A stretch of 64,000 nucleotides of DNA from Tricholomella constricta (GCA_013368375.1 JAACJP010000051.1:62001-126000); one strand, 5' to 3'. Shown: positions 45,001 through 57,204, numbered from the stretch's first letter. The notes: generated from the sequence alone by a model not told the origin. Program-made: numbers and translations.

Positions 45001-46731
45001 TCAGGCCGGTTCCTTTGATCCTCTCCGATGTGCCCCTCACTCACTTCTGAAACAGGATGAACTCCCTCAATTTCAGCCTGCCACAAGCCGCGCCACAAGC
45101 CACGCCACAAGCCGCGCCTCAAGCCACGCCACAAGCCGCGCCTCAAGCCAATCAATATACCAGACTTTTACATCCAGGCATACAACTCCCCGGACCAGTG
45201 CATCCAGGAATACAACTCCCCGGCCCAGTGCATCCAGGCAGCCAACTCCAGGGCCCAGCGCTGCATCCAGGCAGCCAGCTCCTGGGCCAAGCCAGTCAGC
45301 AGGGTACAATCATCCTGGAGCTTCTAACCCATCACCATCGCGACTCTCTACTCCCTGGACAAGAAGAGATGTACCTAAAGCTCCTTATGGATCTCGACTG
45401 TTATCAACTCCCCACCATCCTGCGACTCGTCTCAATGGCCCCACACCCAGTCAGCTGCGACAATCCCCATCCCAGTCCCCTCTTCATGAGCGGGACACAA
45501 CAGTCCGGATCCCCCCACCACAACGCCCTCCCCCAGCACACACCCGAGCTTCTCAGCCTCCGCTCACGCCCAGACGCCCTCCAGCAGAGGACCAGACTAC
45601 TGCTCAGGAGGGAGAGGAGAGCGATGACTCCTTGGCAGACATGGAAGATATAAGACGAGAGTTGCGGGCGATGAGAAGAAGATTCCCAGGGCACTCCCAA
45701 TCGGAGAGAGCCCGACATGCTCCCTATACACTCCCAGCAAATCTGCGACCTCAATCTCCTCAGCGAACGCTAATGATGAATATTGCCAGAAACGAGGTGC
45801 TGGCGCTTCTGGGAATATCGAAGGATGAAGATGCAGAACAGCTCACTGCCACCAAGATAGTCGACCCTGCCCATGTGGAGGCCTGGCTTGAGGATGATGA
45901 CGTTGATCCTCCCAACATCGAAAACCCACTGATCCACTTCGACGAGCCAAAGTCTTTTTGGAATTTGGAGCTTTCCTGGCAGTTTGCACAGCGCATTGTG
46001 GATCGCTATGGCGAACCCTACCCATTTTTGAAGGGTACAAATGACGAAGAAGCAGAGGACATGCTCCGTGACGTGGCAGCGTATTTCATTAAGAAAGTAT
46101 ACAACATCCGGAAAGTGCTTCTGCGACGTGCGCCACTTTCAGAAGAATCTGACAATGAGCACATCCGACGTGTTGACGGACGGTTGAAGAACACGGAGAA
46201 AAAGAACCGTCGCAGGAACCGTCAGCGAGGAGTAAGTCCACTTTGTGTACTGGAGGTATAAGAACTGACTCACCTGCTATGCAGCTTCGACAAGTTCGCA
46301 GGGAAATTTGTCTCGGTGAAGGCCGAGAAACTGATCCATCGTGGAATCAATTACTCAACGTGGTCGAGACACTGGGAGATGATGGTCAGAGTTCTGATTA
46401 CAGTGATGGGCCCGATTACAAGGTCAAAGTGCAAGAGTGGCGACACCCGGATGTTGGGCGTCTTCTCCAATTCATTGACAGCCATCGCTGGACCACCAAT
46501 GCTTCTGGAAACAAGCGCCCTGGTGCTCAGCCCCGCCGGCGCAGGTATGTTGCTGTACACAGCACCCGAGAGAAGATCCCGGCAAGGCTACCCACTAACT
46601 GGTATAATCCGGTGTGGAAAGATGCCATGGCGCACCGAGACTCTAAACGACAGCTTTCACCACGTCCAGCGGTGGAGCTCCCCGTTATACATGATTCCGT
46701 CCATGACTTTTCAAATGCTACTTTATCCTAA
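42004..46731 (+). CDS. Large coiled-coil protein of unknown function, multi-exon
   Basis: The start is at 42004 (MPSQKDPDIEMQESTPK). About 15 exons with short GT-AG introns lead to TAA near 46729. Exons from 42950 to 44780 code for heptad-rich coiled coil (LEEIERQKSEIEALHRDLEA, VQQLREEQDVTQTLV, ARLAKGSAEK). A Ser/Thr/Pro/Arg-rich part follows (45000-45600), with ATSRATSHATSRASS and TTPRTSASRN repeats. An acidic patch (NIDQEEADDEMDLDDD) precedes it. The conserved-looking C-terminus contains NTEKKNRRRNRQRG then LNVVETLGDDGQSSDYSDG, WRHPDVGRLLQFIDSHRW and ARLPTNWYNPVWKD. I recognise this C-terminus as common in repetitive basidiomycete genes but know no function. Exons 2-4 include a tandem exon-intron duplication. 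It may be transposon-associated. Confidence 0.6.
42151..42410 (+). repeat. 130-bp tandem duplication of an exon-intron unit
   Basis: Two adjacent units, 42151-42280 and 42281-42410, each hold the end of an exon (CAGCAGACRRARATATTGCA), a whole intron (GTAGGKGATCTGT..CATGCAG) and the start of the next exon (TCAACTGCGCCRAAGCTKGG). Translated exons are near-identical (STAPKLGRTRS). Confidence 0.85.
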
Positions 46732-47300
46732 ATACTTGTAGATCGTTTGTCATGTACATACTTCCAGTGTAGACGATGCTTGTTCCCGCTACTTTAGTAG
46801 GTCCTGTCATACAACTGTCATACCTCACCTCACCGCAAATTTCCACTAGTGTGAGTCGACCGGTCCACCCACGTGCTTTTCACATGACCGGTCCGTGGAC
46901 TATGGTCCATACATGGGCGACGTCAGAAGGGACTTCTTTTATACTTCGTTTCTCAACGTCAAACCTTCACGAAACAGTTCCAATATATTCTAAAGTACAT
47001 CGTCTCAAGTTTCAGACTGGTAGGAGCCGTGTGAGGTGAGATTTTCTCAAAACGACGAATGACCGGGGTTGACGAATGTACGGGGTATAGTATGACTTTG
47101 CTTGACTGGTTTACTTTATTATGTAATTGATGTGACTGATGTGACTCAACTACGATCGCGGATTTTTGTTTCGACGCATTTGCATCGGTCGCGCACCACG
47201 TCCTACTCTCTCCATGTCTCACCACGTCCCAATCACCTTCGACACACTACTCAGGATCAGTGTCATGGGTCTGGGTGAGTGAGCATACTGCCAATCAGAG
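46732..47300. other. Intergenic, includes a dispersed 34-bp repeat
   Basis: 47054-47087 is repeated exactly and in the same orientation at 57205-57238. It is itself two 17-bp halves, GACGAATGACCGGGGTT and a variant. Confidence 0.7.
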
Positions 47301-48310
47301 TGCTTGTTGTCTCGGGTGTCGTCGTCGAGCACCCCGCTGCAACTTTACCCGCCCTCCGACCCTCCTCCACCCATCACCACCTCCCCACCACCATAGGCCA
47401 CCCCCCCGGACTCCTCCACACCTCTTCTGAGCATGAGCACGCCGTTCAGTGCCGCACTCGTCATCTCAGGTGCCGTCAAGCACTCGGCTGCAACTCAGAC
47501 CTCACCCCCGCCGTCCATCACCTACCCCACCCCCACTTCTTACGCAGTTCGAGCACGAGCGCACCATCAGGTGGCATTTTCGTCGTCTCCTGTGGCGTCG
47601 AGCACCCGGCCTCGATTCCACCTGACTCCCCATTGCTCACCACCCACCACCACTTACTGCCATCAACACCCCAGACTTCCTACACAGCGTGAGCAAGAGT
47701 GCGCCGTGAGGGGGGGTGCTCGTCTTCTCCGGTGTCGTCAAGCACCTCAACACCCCTTGGCCTCCACCATTCACCACCAACGCTCCCCCGGACCCCTCTA
47801 AATCCCGAATGTGAGTGCGCCGCTGAGTGGTGCGCTCATCGTTTCCGGTCCCGTCGAGCACCCGGCCCCTCCTTTACCCTCCCGCCAGCTGCCCACTACC
47901 CAACACCACCCACCACCACCTCCCCACTGTCATTGACACCCCCTCCGAGCCCGTGTGTCTGTTGTTTTCGGTGCCGTCGAGCACCCGGCCGCCATTTGAC
48001 CCGCCCCCCAGCTGCCCGCCACCCAACACCGCCCACTACCACCTTCCCACCATCATTGACACCCCTTCCGGACCCATGCACCCCAATCGGGAGCATGAGC
48101 GCGCTGTTGGGCAGTGCATTTGTTGTTTCCGGTGCCGTCGAGCACCCGGTCGCCACTCGACACCCCCCGGCCTCCCTCTGCCACCTACCACCTTTAACAC
48201 CTCCCCGTGCCCCTCTCTCCCCACTGCCACTGACTTCGAGCATCAATGTGCTCATTGGTTTGAGCATTGTCGAACCTCCCACAGCGACTTTTGGTACTGC
48301 ATCATACCGG
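47300..48310. repeat. Degenerate minisatellite, about seven units of 115-155 bp
   Basis: The core TTTCCGGTGCCGTCGAGCAC, with CCGG after it, recurs near 47307, 47463, 47580, 47723, 47838, 47963 and 48119. It is separated by C-rich CACCACC/CTCCCC spacers and by GAGCATGAGCGCGC words. Open frames on both strands result from the lack of stops in the repeat. Confidence 0.8.
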
Positions 48311-48458
48311 CGTGGAGACTGTTAATATTTGGGAGCATTCACCATGATATTTATAAAATGTTCAACATCTTCTGTCAGTTACAAACCTGCCCATAATTTT
48401 TTAGTTGTACGTCGTATACTCGGTATTGATAATGTAAAAGCTATCGCTGCACGGCGCA

Positions 48459-49457
48459 TTACTTTTTATTGTTGTTGCGCCTCTTTCGGCGTCGTTCCTC
48501 ATACGCCTCGTCATCGTCCTTCATATGCGCCTCAAATAACATCTGTATGTCATCAATGGTAATCTTGGTCTCGTAGCGGTCTTTTCTCGACGCCTCCAGT
48601 CCATTCTTGGGAATCTGATTCAATACGAAGCTGTTGAATACCACGGTATCTCTGGTGTCTGGAAATTGTTCAACATCGTGGACGTTGATTAATATTCGGA
48701 GAGCCCATAGTGTGTCGTGGGGCACGTTGGGATCGTCATTTCGGTAGATTCCGTCAATTTTCTTCTGCATGGCGTCCAACTTTGCGCTCAGTGGCTCGAG
48801 GTACTGGTGTGCTCGGTCGATGATGTCGCATCGCAGATATTTTAGCTCGTGATAATTTGAAGCCGGTTTTCCAGCGATTTTGCTAGTAACCAACACCCTT
48901 AGCACGCCTCGGGAGGTAACGAGATGTTGGATGAGTCGCGGAAGGTCGGTGTTCATTTGCGCTAGCGCACCGTACATTGAAGCGAGGTCCCAGGCATATT
49001 GTTGCTCCCATCTGAATAGCATGTCTTCGACGGGGGTGCTGGACTTTCCCTGAATGTCTTTGCAGATAGCGGCATGTGCGCTCCAGTCTTTTCCTTGACA
49101 GACTTTGTCCTACAACAAAGATGTGAGTTGGTTAACATGCAGCAGGTCTAACACGATCGTCACTAACACAGTATCCCCTAGCTCGACAGTTGTTACACCA
49201 CCGAGTGGTGCAGAGACTGTTTGCCTTTCCGCATCCGGCACAATACTCTTTTGCTAGCTGAATGAATCGCAGTGAACGGTTAGCACCGGCGTTTCGTCAT
49301 GTTGCAAACGCACCATCATCCAAATCTGCCTATCTGTAAATTTTTTCTTGTTTTTCAAGACCATACATGCTGTTTTGATGTAACGGCCCGCCTTCGACTT
49401 CTGGAACCATTCTTCGAGGTTAATCTGCGTGGGTGTTGGGCTGATTATGTGGAACAT
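48459..49457 (-). CDS. MYND-type zinc-finger protein
   Basis: The probable start is at 49457 (MFHIISPTPTQINLEEW). The first exon gives KSKAGRYIKTACMVLKNKKK. Then come YCAGCGKANSL, CNNCRARGYC and, after a GTTAGT..TTGTAG intron (about 49172-49110), DKVCQGKDWSAHAAICKDIQ. Together these supply the C-x2-C .. C-x2-C .. C-x3-C .. H-x3-C zinc ligands of a MYND finger. The long C-terminal exon (WEQQYAWDLASMYGALAQMN to the end) is helical and ends in a basic tail (ERRRKRRNNNKK). MYND fingers bind proline-rich partners, and the family is strongly expanded in agaricomycetes. The exact join between the first exon and the finger (about 49255) is unsure. No lesion is certain. Confidence 0.65.
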
Positions 49458-49689
49458 GGTAAAGCGTGCACTTTGATCGAAAGGTTCTGCAGTGGGTGAC
49501 AAGTGGGTGACTTCCCGTAAGAGTCTGACAACGATTTGGAAAATTCTAGTTCCAGACAGCCTCATGAGCCGAGATGCCGGAGCCCCAATAGGAAGGATCT
49601 CTGTCGTCAAGCGCCTGAAATCAGTCTGCAGAGGCCTCTGCTGTCGCCAATCAGTCTCAATTTTCAGATATTTCCAGATTCTTACGGGA

Positions 49690-50430
49690 AGTCACCCAGT
49701 GGTCTGCTCCAGCCTTGTAACCCTTGCCATCCAGAACTCCATGCTGACTCTCATCATGCACCACTCGCGCGTTTCTATCCCGCCGTCCTCCACGTATTCA
49801 GCCGCACCGCAGGCTTCTCCGTCCTTCTCCTGCACCGAAAACTCTCCTCCAGTCAATGGCTCGCCATCCTCTTTCTCGCCATTGGCGTAGGCGTCGTCCA
49901 AATCTAAGCCGGCGAGGCCTGCAGCGTCCCAACCACCCCACCCGCGCCGCTTCCGCAGATGTGCATACCCATGATGGACTCCCTCAAAGGCTTCCTCGCC
50001 GTCGCTGCTGCATGCTTTACCTCTGGCCTCGCAGGCGTCTACTTCGAGATGGTCCTCAAAAATTCCCATGCCGACCTCTGGGTCCGCAACGTCCAGCTCT
50101 CCCTCTTCTCCCTGCTCCCCGCCCTCGCCCCGATCATTTTCTCTCATGCATCCACCCTCGCACCCACCGGTGCCTGGCTCCTCGCCCTATTCCACAACTT
50201 CGGCTTCTGGGCTTGGGCCATCGTCACCGTGCAGGTCCTCGGCGGCCTCGTCACCGCCATGGTCATCAAATACTCGGACAACATTCTCAAGGGCTTCGCC
50301 ACCAGCCTCAGCATCGTCATCTCCTTCCTTGCCTCCGTCGCCCTCTTCCGCTTCAAAATGACCTTCACCTTCGTCCTCGGCTCCGGCATCGTCCTTGTCA
50401 CGAGTGGCTGTACAACCAGCCCCCGAGATG
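49690..50430 (+). pseudogene. Nucleotide-sugar transporter (SLC35A-like), internally deleted
   Basis: Pieces of a UDP-galactose/CMP-sialate-type Golgi transporter are recognisable. SSLVTLAIQNSMLTLIMHHS is near the N-terminus. After a frame change, GFSVLLLHRKLSSSQWLAIL and VVQI follow. Then a long exon runs from about 49959: SLKGFLAVAAACFTSGLAGV, VRNVQLSLFSLLPAL, FWAWAIVTVQVLGGLVTAMV, KYSDNILKGFATSLSIVISF, MTFTFVLGSGIVLV. About 100 residues expected between the first two pieces (several membrane helices) are missing within 40 bp, with no splice site. I therefore call it a relic with an internal deletion. Intact relatives have about 10 membrane segments and exchange UDP-sugar for UMP. Confidence 0.7.
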
Positions 50431-50759
50431 CCCTGTCCGGGGCTGGTCAATACCGCTGCAGCGCAGCAAGAAGCACCGCGGCAACGCGAACCGTGGTTCG
50501 CGCCCTCTTCATCAGTGGTCATCACTCCGCGGTTGTTCGACAAGAAGGCGGTGTATGTCCGGTAGCAGCAGGACCCAGTATACCCTCCCCTTCATTTCAT
50601 TTTTCAGGACAGAACACTGTTTTCTATCACTTTACCTGCTTCAACTTGGATAATTGGACGAGTCAAGTAAATACAATAATGTATGTGCACGGTTCAGACC
50701 ATCGCATCGTTTTCTGTAAGCTATACATCAACGAAATACAGTGCTGGAATAGGATGTGT

Positions 50760-52344
50760 GTCCTGCCAGTCACGAAGGAATCGCAGAAGCTGTCCCTTAC
50801 CCCTCGGAGGATCACGCTGCATGTCTAGCTCACTAACTACATCTGCAGCTTCATACAGCCCCCCTCTTCCATAGGCGTCCACAAGGCGGGCACCGTCTTC
50901 CGCCTCTTTGAAGCAGGTCTCTCCTAGTCCGAGTGCGATGCGAACGACCCTCTTAGTTACTCGTGCACCCTGCTGGCTTGTCGTGAGCAAACAGCTGGAA
51001 ATTTAAGCTGACACTCACTGGATCTGCATAATCGGAAATCTCACTGATGTTCTTGCCATAGTATTCATCCCTGAATGCAGAGACAAATCTCCAGATAGGA
51101 GGGATGTCAGGATTTTGAAGAACTGCATGTCGTGTCTTGATGAACGATTGATACCCGGGGCGGAGTCTCACTAGGGTTGTAAGGCGCTGCTGGATCTGCA
51201 CATTTCGTGAATATTTTGATGGGTTCAAGAGATGTGGTGTGCTTACCCGGGCACGAGAACGAGCAGCTTCCAAAGGACGAAAGTCTTCGGGGAACTGCAC
51301 AGAGTGAGAGGGAGAGGCGGAGCCTTCTTCGTTGTCTACAAATCCTATTATTATAGGCACCTTAGCTTGAGGCGGAGCACCAACCGCTGGGCATATCCTG
51401 ACATGCCAACTTCAATGCTGGCATACCCGTTACCTAAAGTCCTTGTCAGGTTGTGCGAGTGAATGAGAAAGATTAACAACGCACATGTTCGACACGGAGG
51501 GTAAGGGATGCCCTACTACTTGCTGGAACGACGAGATGGGTAGGGTTTGTCAGAGCAGTGGCAAGCTTCTTCACCAATGACTGGACAAAGTATGTTGTAT
51601 AAAGTCAGGGGACGCGACATCCGGCACACCGACTTTGACAAGGCCTGAGAGAAATACAGCTTAGTGAACGGCTGAGAGTGCTTTGAGATATATACACACA
51701 CCTAGCCCAGATATTGCTGCAGTAGTCTTTTGCAGTTCCCTCAAGATATGTGATGCCTCGACTCGCCATTCACAGGCGATGTGGTCTGAAACCATGGCTT
51801 CGATGGCCACTGCAGACTTTGACCTAATGTGAGTGTCTTCGATATAGAGGTGGAGAGTCTGGGAGGTAAGCTCAGCATGTTCTTCTGAGGGGGGCAGGAG
51901 CGGTCTTACTCGCTTGTGAGGTCCGTCGAGACACGGGTGTGCGGAGCCATGAATACGAGCATCGATGGTGACCTGGAGAGCACGAAGTCCACGTCAGTGG
52001 TCCAACATGCAAGGGCTGATTTTTCTTGTTAGATTTACCGAAGATGGAGCACCACCGTCAATGACTGCGCCACCACCGCTGATGTCCTCGTCGACGTCAT
52101 CCGTGGTGAGGGGCTCGTCCGTGCTGAAGCCATTGTCAGGATCGAGAAGTTGTTTCCTGTATGTCTTCTTGTTCGTCTTAGAGTTGAGGCGCACGCTGCT
52201 CGGCCACTGATCGGGCTGCCTGTCAATGAGGGCCCTTTTATGTATTTTTTTAAGCGTGACTCGTTTCGTACAAACCAAGTACAAACTGCGCCCACATTAT
52301 GTCTTCGAATTCGTCTTTGGTGGGACCTCTGATTTCGGAGTACA
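50760..52344 (-). CDS. Unknown multi-exon protein (tentative)
   Basis: Several minus-strand open pieces have splice-like borders. MYSEIRGPTKDEFEDIMWAQ starts at 52344, then RLNSKTNKKTYRKQLLDPDN, DVDEDISGGGAVIDGG, ALSKSVCRMSRPLTLYNILC, RLTTLVRLRPGYQSFIKTRH and NISEISDYADP, ending with ALGLGETCFKEAEDGARLVD before about 50760. I recognise no domain. The exons are plausible but the joins are not proven. It could be two neighbouring fragments. Confidence 0.35.
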
Positions 52345-52389
52345 TCGCGAAACATTTCTCGAGGGCTAAAGGCGAAAGTCTATTGAGAT

Positions 52390-53165
52390 ATGTGCGTCCG
52401 TATTTCTTTCTCCTCAATGTCGACGTGCATCGTGTTTAGTATCGTTCTTTATTTCTATCAGTTAGCGCGACCGGTGGCTTGTGAATGCGGCGTCGAAGTC
52501 AAATTACTACCGAACGCAATCTGGTGTCCACACTGTATGACGAAGGTTTCCTGTGTTAGTCTGATCACCCCCTGCGTCGCACGCTGGACCTTGTACCGAC
52601 TGATTTCTGTGATTGTTCGCAGAGTTATGACTGCCTTGCTTCTCATCTCAAAGCCGGCAAAAACAGATGTTTTTATACGCTCCCAAAGACGCCGCAAGGA
52701 TATATGCTCATACAGTGGGGGCGAAAGCATGGCCGTCTCTTGGCAGGCATCATCTTCACCGTGATTTGTCTCCAACAGACACCACATGACCCAGCCTCCT
52801 TCTGTGCTACACATTACATCCAGATGACTGTTGTTGCACGCAACGCTACGACCCTTCCTCCCACGTTGACCAACATCTCCTATGCAGGCTTTGCAGCGCT
52901 CAAGAAAAGTGATTCTTACACAGGCCTGGATTATCATCAGTCCAGTCTCTGTTCTCAGAACGGTCTCAATATAGGACTGTTTATCACGCTGAGCAAAACC
53001 AATCCGCCTATTCCATCTGTCGACCCTCCTAAATTCGACGACGGGTTTGCCACCTTTTTAATCTCTACTTTTGACTGGCCGCGCGACTTCTGGTACATCC
53101 CACTCGATATTCTCAAAGGATTATTAGACGTGATGGAAAGGGAGGACATCTTATTGGGTGCTTGA
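52390..53165 (+). CDS. Unknown protein or fragment
   Basis: The frame from 52704 to 53165 is coherent: MTVVARNATTLPPTLTNISY, AGFAALKKSDSYTGLDYHQS, NGLNIGLFITLSKTNPPIPS, PPKFDDGFATFLISTFDWPR. Upstream pieces (SYDCLASHLKAGKNRCFYTL, LPKTPQGYMLIQW) may be earlier exons. No domain recognised. Confidence 0.35.
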
Positions 53166-53319
53166 GAGGTATGCGTGACACTCAAATTTATTACTTGCGT
53201 CGGGTGCGATTGGAAAATAATTGTGGCACTTGTTAAAGACAGATAATTCAAACGAGATGATTCAAACGTAACGTCTGTCAGACAGGGCTGCAATTCAGAG
53301 GTGATTCTGGTGCCACTCG

Positions 53320-53945
53320 TTACATGTATACATTCAATATACTACGAATTTTGATGCTTCTGTGTCTGCTAAAAAGCCTAGGTCACCGTCAACATGGTCT
53401 GTGCAAACACTTGGTCGCTCGTCCCCACTTTGACCGTGAACTTTCCGGGCTCGACGACCCACTTGTGCCGACGATGCCTGTGGCTTTGACGTTTGGAGCA
53501 ACCGAGAGCTTGAGTGCTCTATATAGGGAAGGTGGTTAGTGTGTATGTATATGCGGGAAGGGAAGTGACGCACGAGTATCGCCGACTGAGAATGTGTTGC
53601 CTGCGGCTTGGGCCTTCTTGCTGTTGGGAGGGAAGATGAGCTGTGCCTTCTCGACGTGGTAGTTGAGGCCGACAGTCATGTCCGCCTAAATATCGAGTTG
53701 GGCAGTGGCCTGTGCGTTGACTTCGAAGGTAGGGCCAACGGTAAGAATGCTGCAAGGTGGCGAGTACCCCGTCAGTCACGCATGAATTGTGAGCGCAGCT
53801 ATGCACATACCTGGAGAAGTCGAGTCCTGGTATGCCGACTTCGAAGATCTTGATCTTGCCCGAATCGAGGGTGCCCTGGTGTACAAATTTGATATCTCGT
53901 AGAGATAGGGTAGGTGGAAGTCTACGCACAGATGCAGTGGCAACC
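53320..53945 (-). pseudogene. Fragment of a secreted-type fungal protein
   Basis: Minus-strand pieces read LRDIKFVHQGTLDSGKIKIF, EVGIPGLDFS, then LTVGPTFEVNAQATAQLDI, ADMTVGLNYHVEKAQLIFPP and FSVGDTPLKLSVAPNVKATG. This beta-rich pattern recurs in unnamed secreted basidiomycete proteins. Frame changes and the lack of an N-terminus suggest a fragment. Confidence 0.45.
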
Positions 53946-53959
53946 ATCGTGACAGCACC

Positions 53960-55869
53960 ATCGATTTCTTTCTGTCACGTCTAAGCCGAGGAGCATTTGT
54001 AAAAAGACGATGCCGACGGCGTGGATGTCGCGTTGGTGAGTGTAGAGGAGAGACGACTCGTTCTTCTCGTCCCTCGAGAGCCTATATGCGAACGTTTGTG
54101 TAAGGTCCTTTGAGGATCAAAAAGGCTGAGACTGACCATCCCTCAGGTATCGGGGGCTCGCGGGAAATTCGTCCCAAATGGGTTGGACCTGTGTAAATCC
54201 AGGAGGCGTGTAGGAAATCCAACCCGTCCGAGCTTGATCTGCTTTGATTGCGATCGGTCACCAGATGCTAGGCCGATAGAACGAGCATTGATGCCTTCAT
54301 ACCAGATGTGAGTGTAGTTCAAATATTAGGAGTAGTAGCATACCTCGATGAACAAGGTCTCCTGCATGGATGGCATTTAAGCCTGCCAATATCTGAGCGA
54401 GGTACACCTATATAGATCAGAGGAATCAGCAATCCGAAAATGTAATAGAACGAGATTGGAACCAACCGATGCCGGATCCTCATGCAGGAACTGGGTGTCT
54501 TCAAGCACGTCTTGCAGCGTCAAGGGCGGTGCCTGTTCAGACAGAACCATCAGTTGCGACGGCCCGCTTGAGTGCGGCTGGGTCAGCTTGACAGCGAATA
54601 CGCTTGTGTGATTGGGGTGCTGGATGGTCGTTAATCGCTGGATCTCGCTTTCCACTTGTTTGAGCTTCTTGCAGCCTACAGACGAAGTCAGAAACCGGGT
54701 TCGTTAGATGTGGTACTGATCCGACCTTGACTAGTGGTGTAGTAGTGCGAATAGAAATTCGCAATGTAAAGCTCTAGTGGCAGTGTTGTGTTAATGTCGT
54801 CGCAGATGAGGTCCGCCAGGTATACCGTGCCCAGTGATCTTGAAGCAGTCAGCACGAGGTGAACAACGGTGACTGACAAAACACACGTTGGCGTGGATGG
54901 AACAACCTGAGTGTGTTGAAAGTTACTCCATTGACTTCGACGTTGTGGGGGAACGACTCCGTCATGGTGTCTGCAGACGTTGGAATCTCAGTGGACTCTG
55001 AGTTGGCCCGCTTGCGCGCCTTGTATTGCTGTTCTCTAGCGGCCAACTGCCGCATGGCTTCTTCTTTGAACTCTTCCTCCCTCCTTTAGGCGTCGCGTGC
55101 TGCCCTTTCAGCCTCCTCGGCCTCTCGTTGTTTCCGTGCCTATGGTTCAGCATGAGCGGCATCATTATCAACTGAAGAACGCACATACCCGTTCCTCATC
55201 CATCGCCCTCTGTCATTTGCACCGCCAACGACCCAGGCGCCTCGCTCGGTGGATTGATATTCTTTTCTACCCAACCCTCGCAAAAATCGACAATCTAGGG
55301 TCCGATTCGACATGAAGTGATGCGGCATACCTGAAAGACCATTTCCGCGCCTCTGTTCCTCTAAGCTTCGGCCATTATTCCGTGCGATAGTGTCGTGATT
55401 TGTTCATTATTCAAGCCTTCTATGGGCTTCTGGATCGTGATAATAGGAAATGCTAGATTGGGGTACGTCTTCGGTAACCTATGAACACGCGTTGAGTGCC
55501 AAGCTGCCGGTGGAGAAAGGGGCACGAGCTTACTTGGTCGACGCTCTCGAGCTCGCCCCCGCGGTCGACGTAGAAGGCGGCTGTGGGTATGTATGTAGAA
55601 ACGGATCCTGCAGGGTGTTAGGGTAGATGAAGGGGACGTACGTGGAGACAACTGCTGCCGTTTGGTATTCTACAGGCAAAATCAATATGTAATATGAGAA
55701 AGAAAGCATGACAGATGACGGAGGAGGCATTGTGAACTTACGCGACTATCCCCGGGGCCTTGCGCTTCAGAGACACAGGTCGCGAATCAGTGCTTGAGGA
55801 GGATGCTACAGGCTGCTGCGAGGCAGATGCATAGAATGCATCTGATGCGTTGGCGCGGCGACGGGCCAT
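53960..55869 (-). pseudogene. GCN2-like eIF2alpha kinase, truncated relic (RWD and pseudokinase part)
   Basis: The start at 55869 reads MARRRANASDAFYASASQQP. An RWD-domain piece follows near 55500-55330 (LPKTYPNLAFPIITIQKPIE, GLNNEQITTLSHGI, then RNRGAEMVFQ). Next come a Lys/Arg/Glu-rich linker and the degenerate first kinase domain: SLGTVYLADLI, LTTIQHPNHTSVFAVKLTQP, PLTLQDVLEDTQFLHEDPAS, and later SRDEKNESSLLYTHQRDIHA and VGIVFLQMLLGLDV near 54060-53990. This order is that of GCN2, the uncharged-tRNA sensor that phosphorylates eIF2alpha. The catalytic kinase, HisRS-like and C-terminal domains are absent; unrelated sequence follows. The first part of the RWD also looks degenerate. Confidence 0.65.
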
Positions 55870-55948
55870 TTCAATTTCAGAGAACAAGTGTCCACACCTT
55901 ACAGAGGGTTAGATTCAAGCCGTTTGCCGACTTATGAGGACCGTCGGG

Positions 55949-56590
55949 CTATGCTAATGAGTTCAACTTCAGCGCCTGCCATTGGCGGCGCAATGCCTGC
56001 GTGCACGTAGGGGTCCATACGGGGTCCCGCTCGCTATCCTGCGACGGCGTGTACTCGTGGGCGGGGGAGGGCTCGTGATGATGATGATTGGTGGTGGTTG
56101 TTGATGTTGTTGTCGGAGGAGGAAGGGGAGGTGTAGTTGGCATAGTTGGTATTGGGAGGGGGTTGCTCGCGCTCTGAGCGGAAGGACGCACGGGAGTGTT
56201 GGGAGCGACGAAAAATAGGACTTGTGGGAGAGGGTGTGACGGTGCGAGGAGTGATGCGGCGTCCTCAGGTGCCTCGGAGACGGCGGTTGGTTTGGGGGTG
56301 GGGGAGCTGCTGTCTGTGGATCTGCGGGAGGCGCCGTTGAGGGAACGGTGTTTCTTTGCAAACTCACGTTTGGTGCGGAGGATGATGCCGGAGACGCTGC
56401 TGGCCTTGTCCGCGTTGGTCAACCCTTCGTGCTCATCGTACTCGTCGAGGACGGTCTCGTCCGAGTCGAACGAGTGTGGCGTGTGGTGGTGGTGATGGTT
56501 GTGATGGGAGTAGGTGGGCGTGGGATGGAAGGTGTACGCCATGGGAGGAGAAAGAGTTGGAGTGCGAGTCCCGAGGGTGACGCCGACCAT
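55949..56590 (-). CDS. His/Pro/Thr-rich hypothetical protein
   Basis: An open frame of 213 codons with a His run (HHNHHHHHTPHS), an acidic DSDETVLDEYDEHEG and a long Pro/Thr linker. It lies 80 bp upstream of the GCN2 relic on the same strand. No domain is recognised. Upstream exons toward 56711 are possible. The absence of stops could be due to composition. Confidence 0.3.
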   Translation of the reverse strand: MVGVTLGTRTPTLSPPMAYTFHPTPTYSHHNHHHHHTPHSFDSDETVLDEYDEHEGLTNADKASSVSGIILRTKREFAKKHRSLNGASRRSTDSSSPTPKPTAVSEAPEDAASLLAPSHPLPQVLFFVAPNTPVRPSAQSASNPLPIPTMPTTPPLPPPTTTSTTTTNHHHHEPSPAHEYTPSQDSERDPVWTPTCTQALRRQWQALKLNSLA

Positions 56591-57204
56591 TTATGGAAGT
56601 GTACCTGTCGCGACGTCTGGGCATGTAATGTTCCTCTTCATCCTGATGACGGAACGGAGCTGGGGTGGTACTGGAAGGCGTGAACGTGGGCATAGGTGTG
56701 GGCGTGCGCATACCACCGCTGCTTCAGAGATGTTGGAACACACTGATAAAGCGGTTGGGAGTCCGTTCGGCTGAACACCTGCTGCGAACAAATGTGCAGG
56801 CGAAGACGCAGCATGGGCATTCATTTGCGGAGCCGGAGACGATGATGGCACGTTCGGCGCAGAGGATTCTCCTCATACATAAGTTCATTAACAAAAGTTT
56901 CATATATGAAAATCTAAGCTACGCACCTTGACAGACGTCAACTGACAGCATTCATATCGCGTTGAACACTCGACATCGACACCAAATGTCGAGGCAACCC
57001 ATATTCATGTGTACTATGTCTCATATATCATACACACCCCACGCACAGGAGAGATTTTGGGCGTGATGCTTAGAAATGTCACTCTGCCGTGCACGCCGAA
57101 GGCGGAGCTTCAAACTATTTCGTCAGGCACAGGGCTAAATCGTCAGTCGTCGCTCTCGGGTGAAGACAAATTTGATGGCGGCGAGTGTGACCTGATGTGA
57201 CTCT

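Noticed and set aside
47279..48396. Pro/Thr/Ser-rich open frames
   Set aside because: They read through a degenerate minisatellite in every frame.
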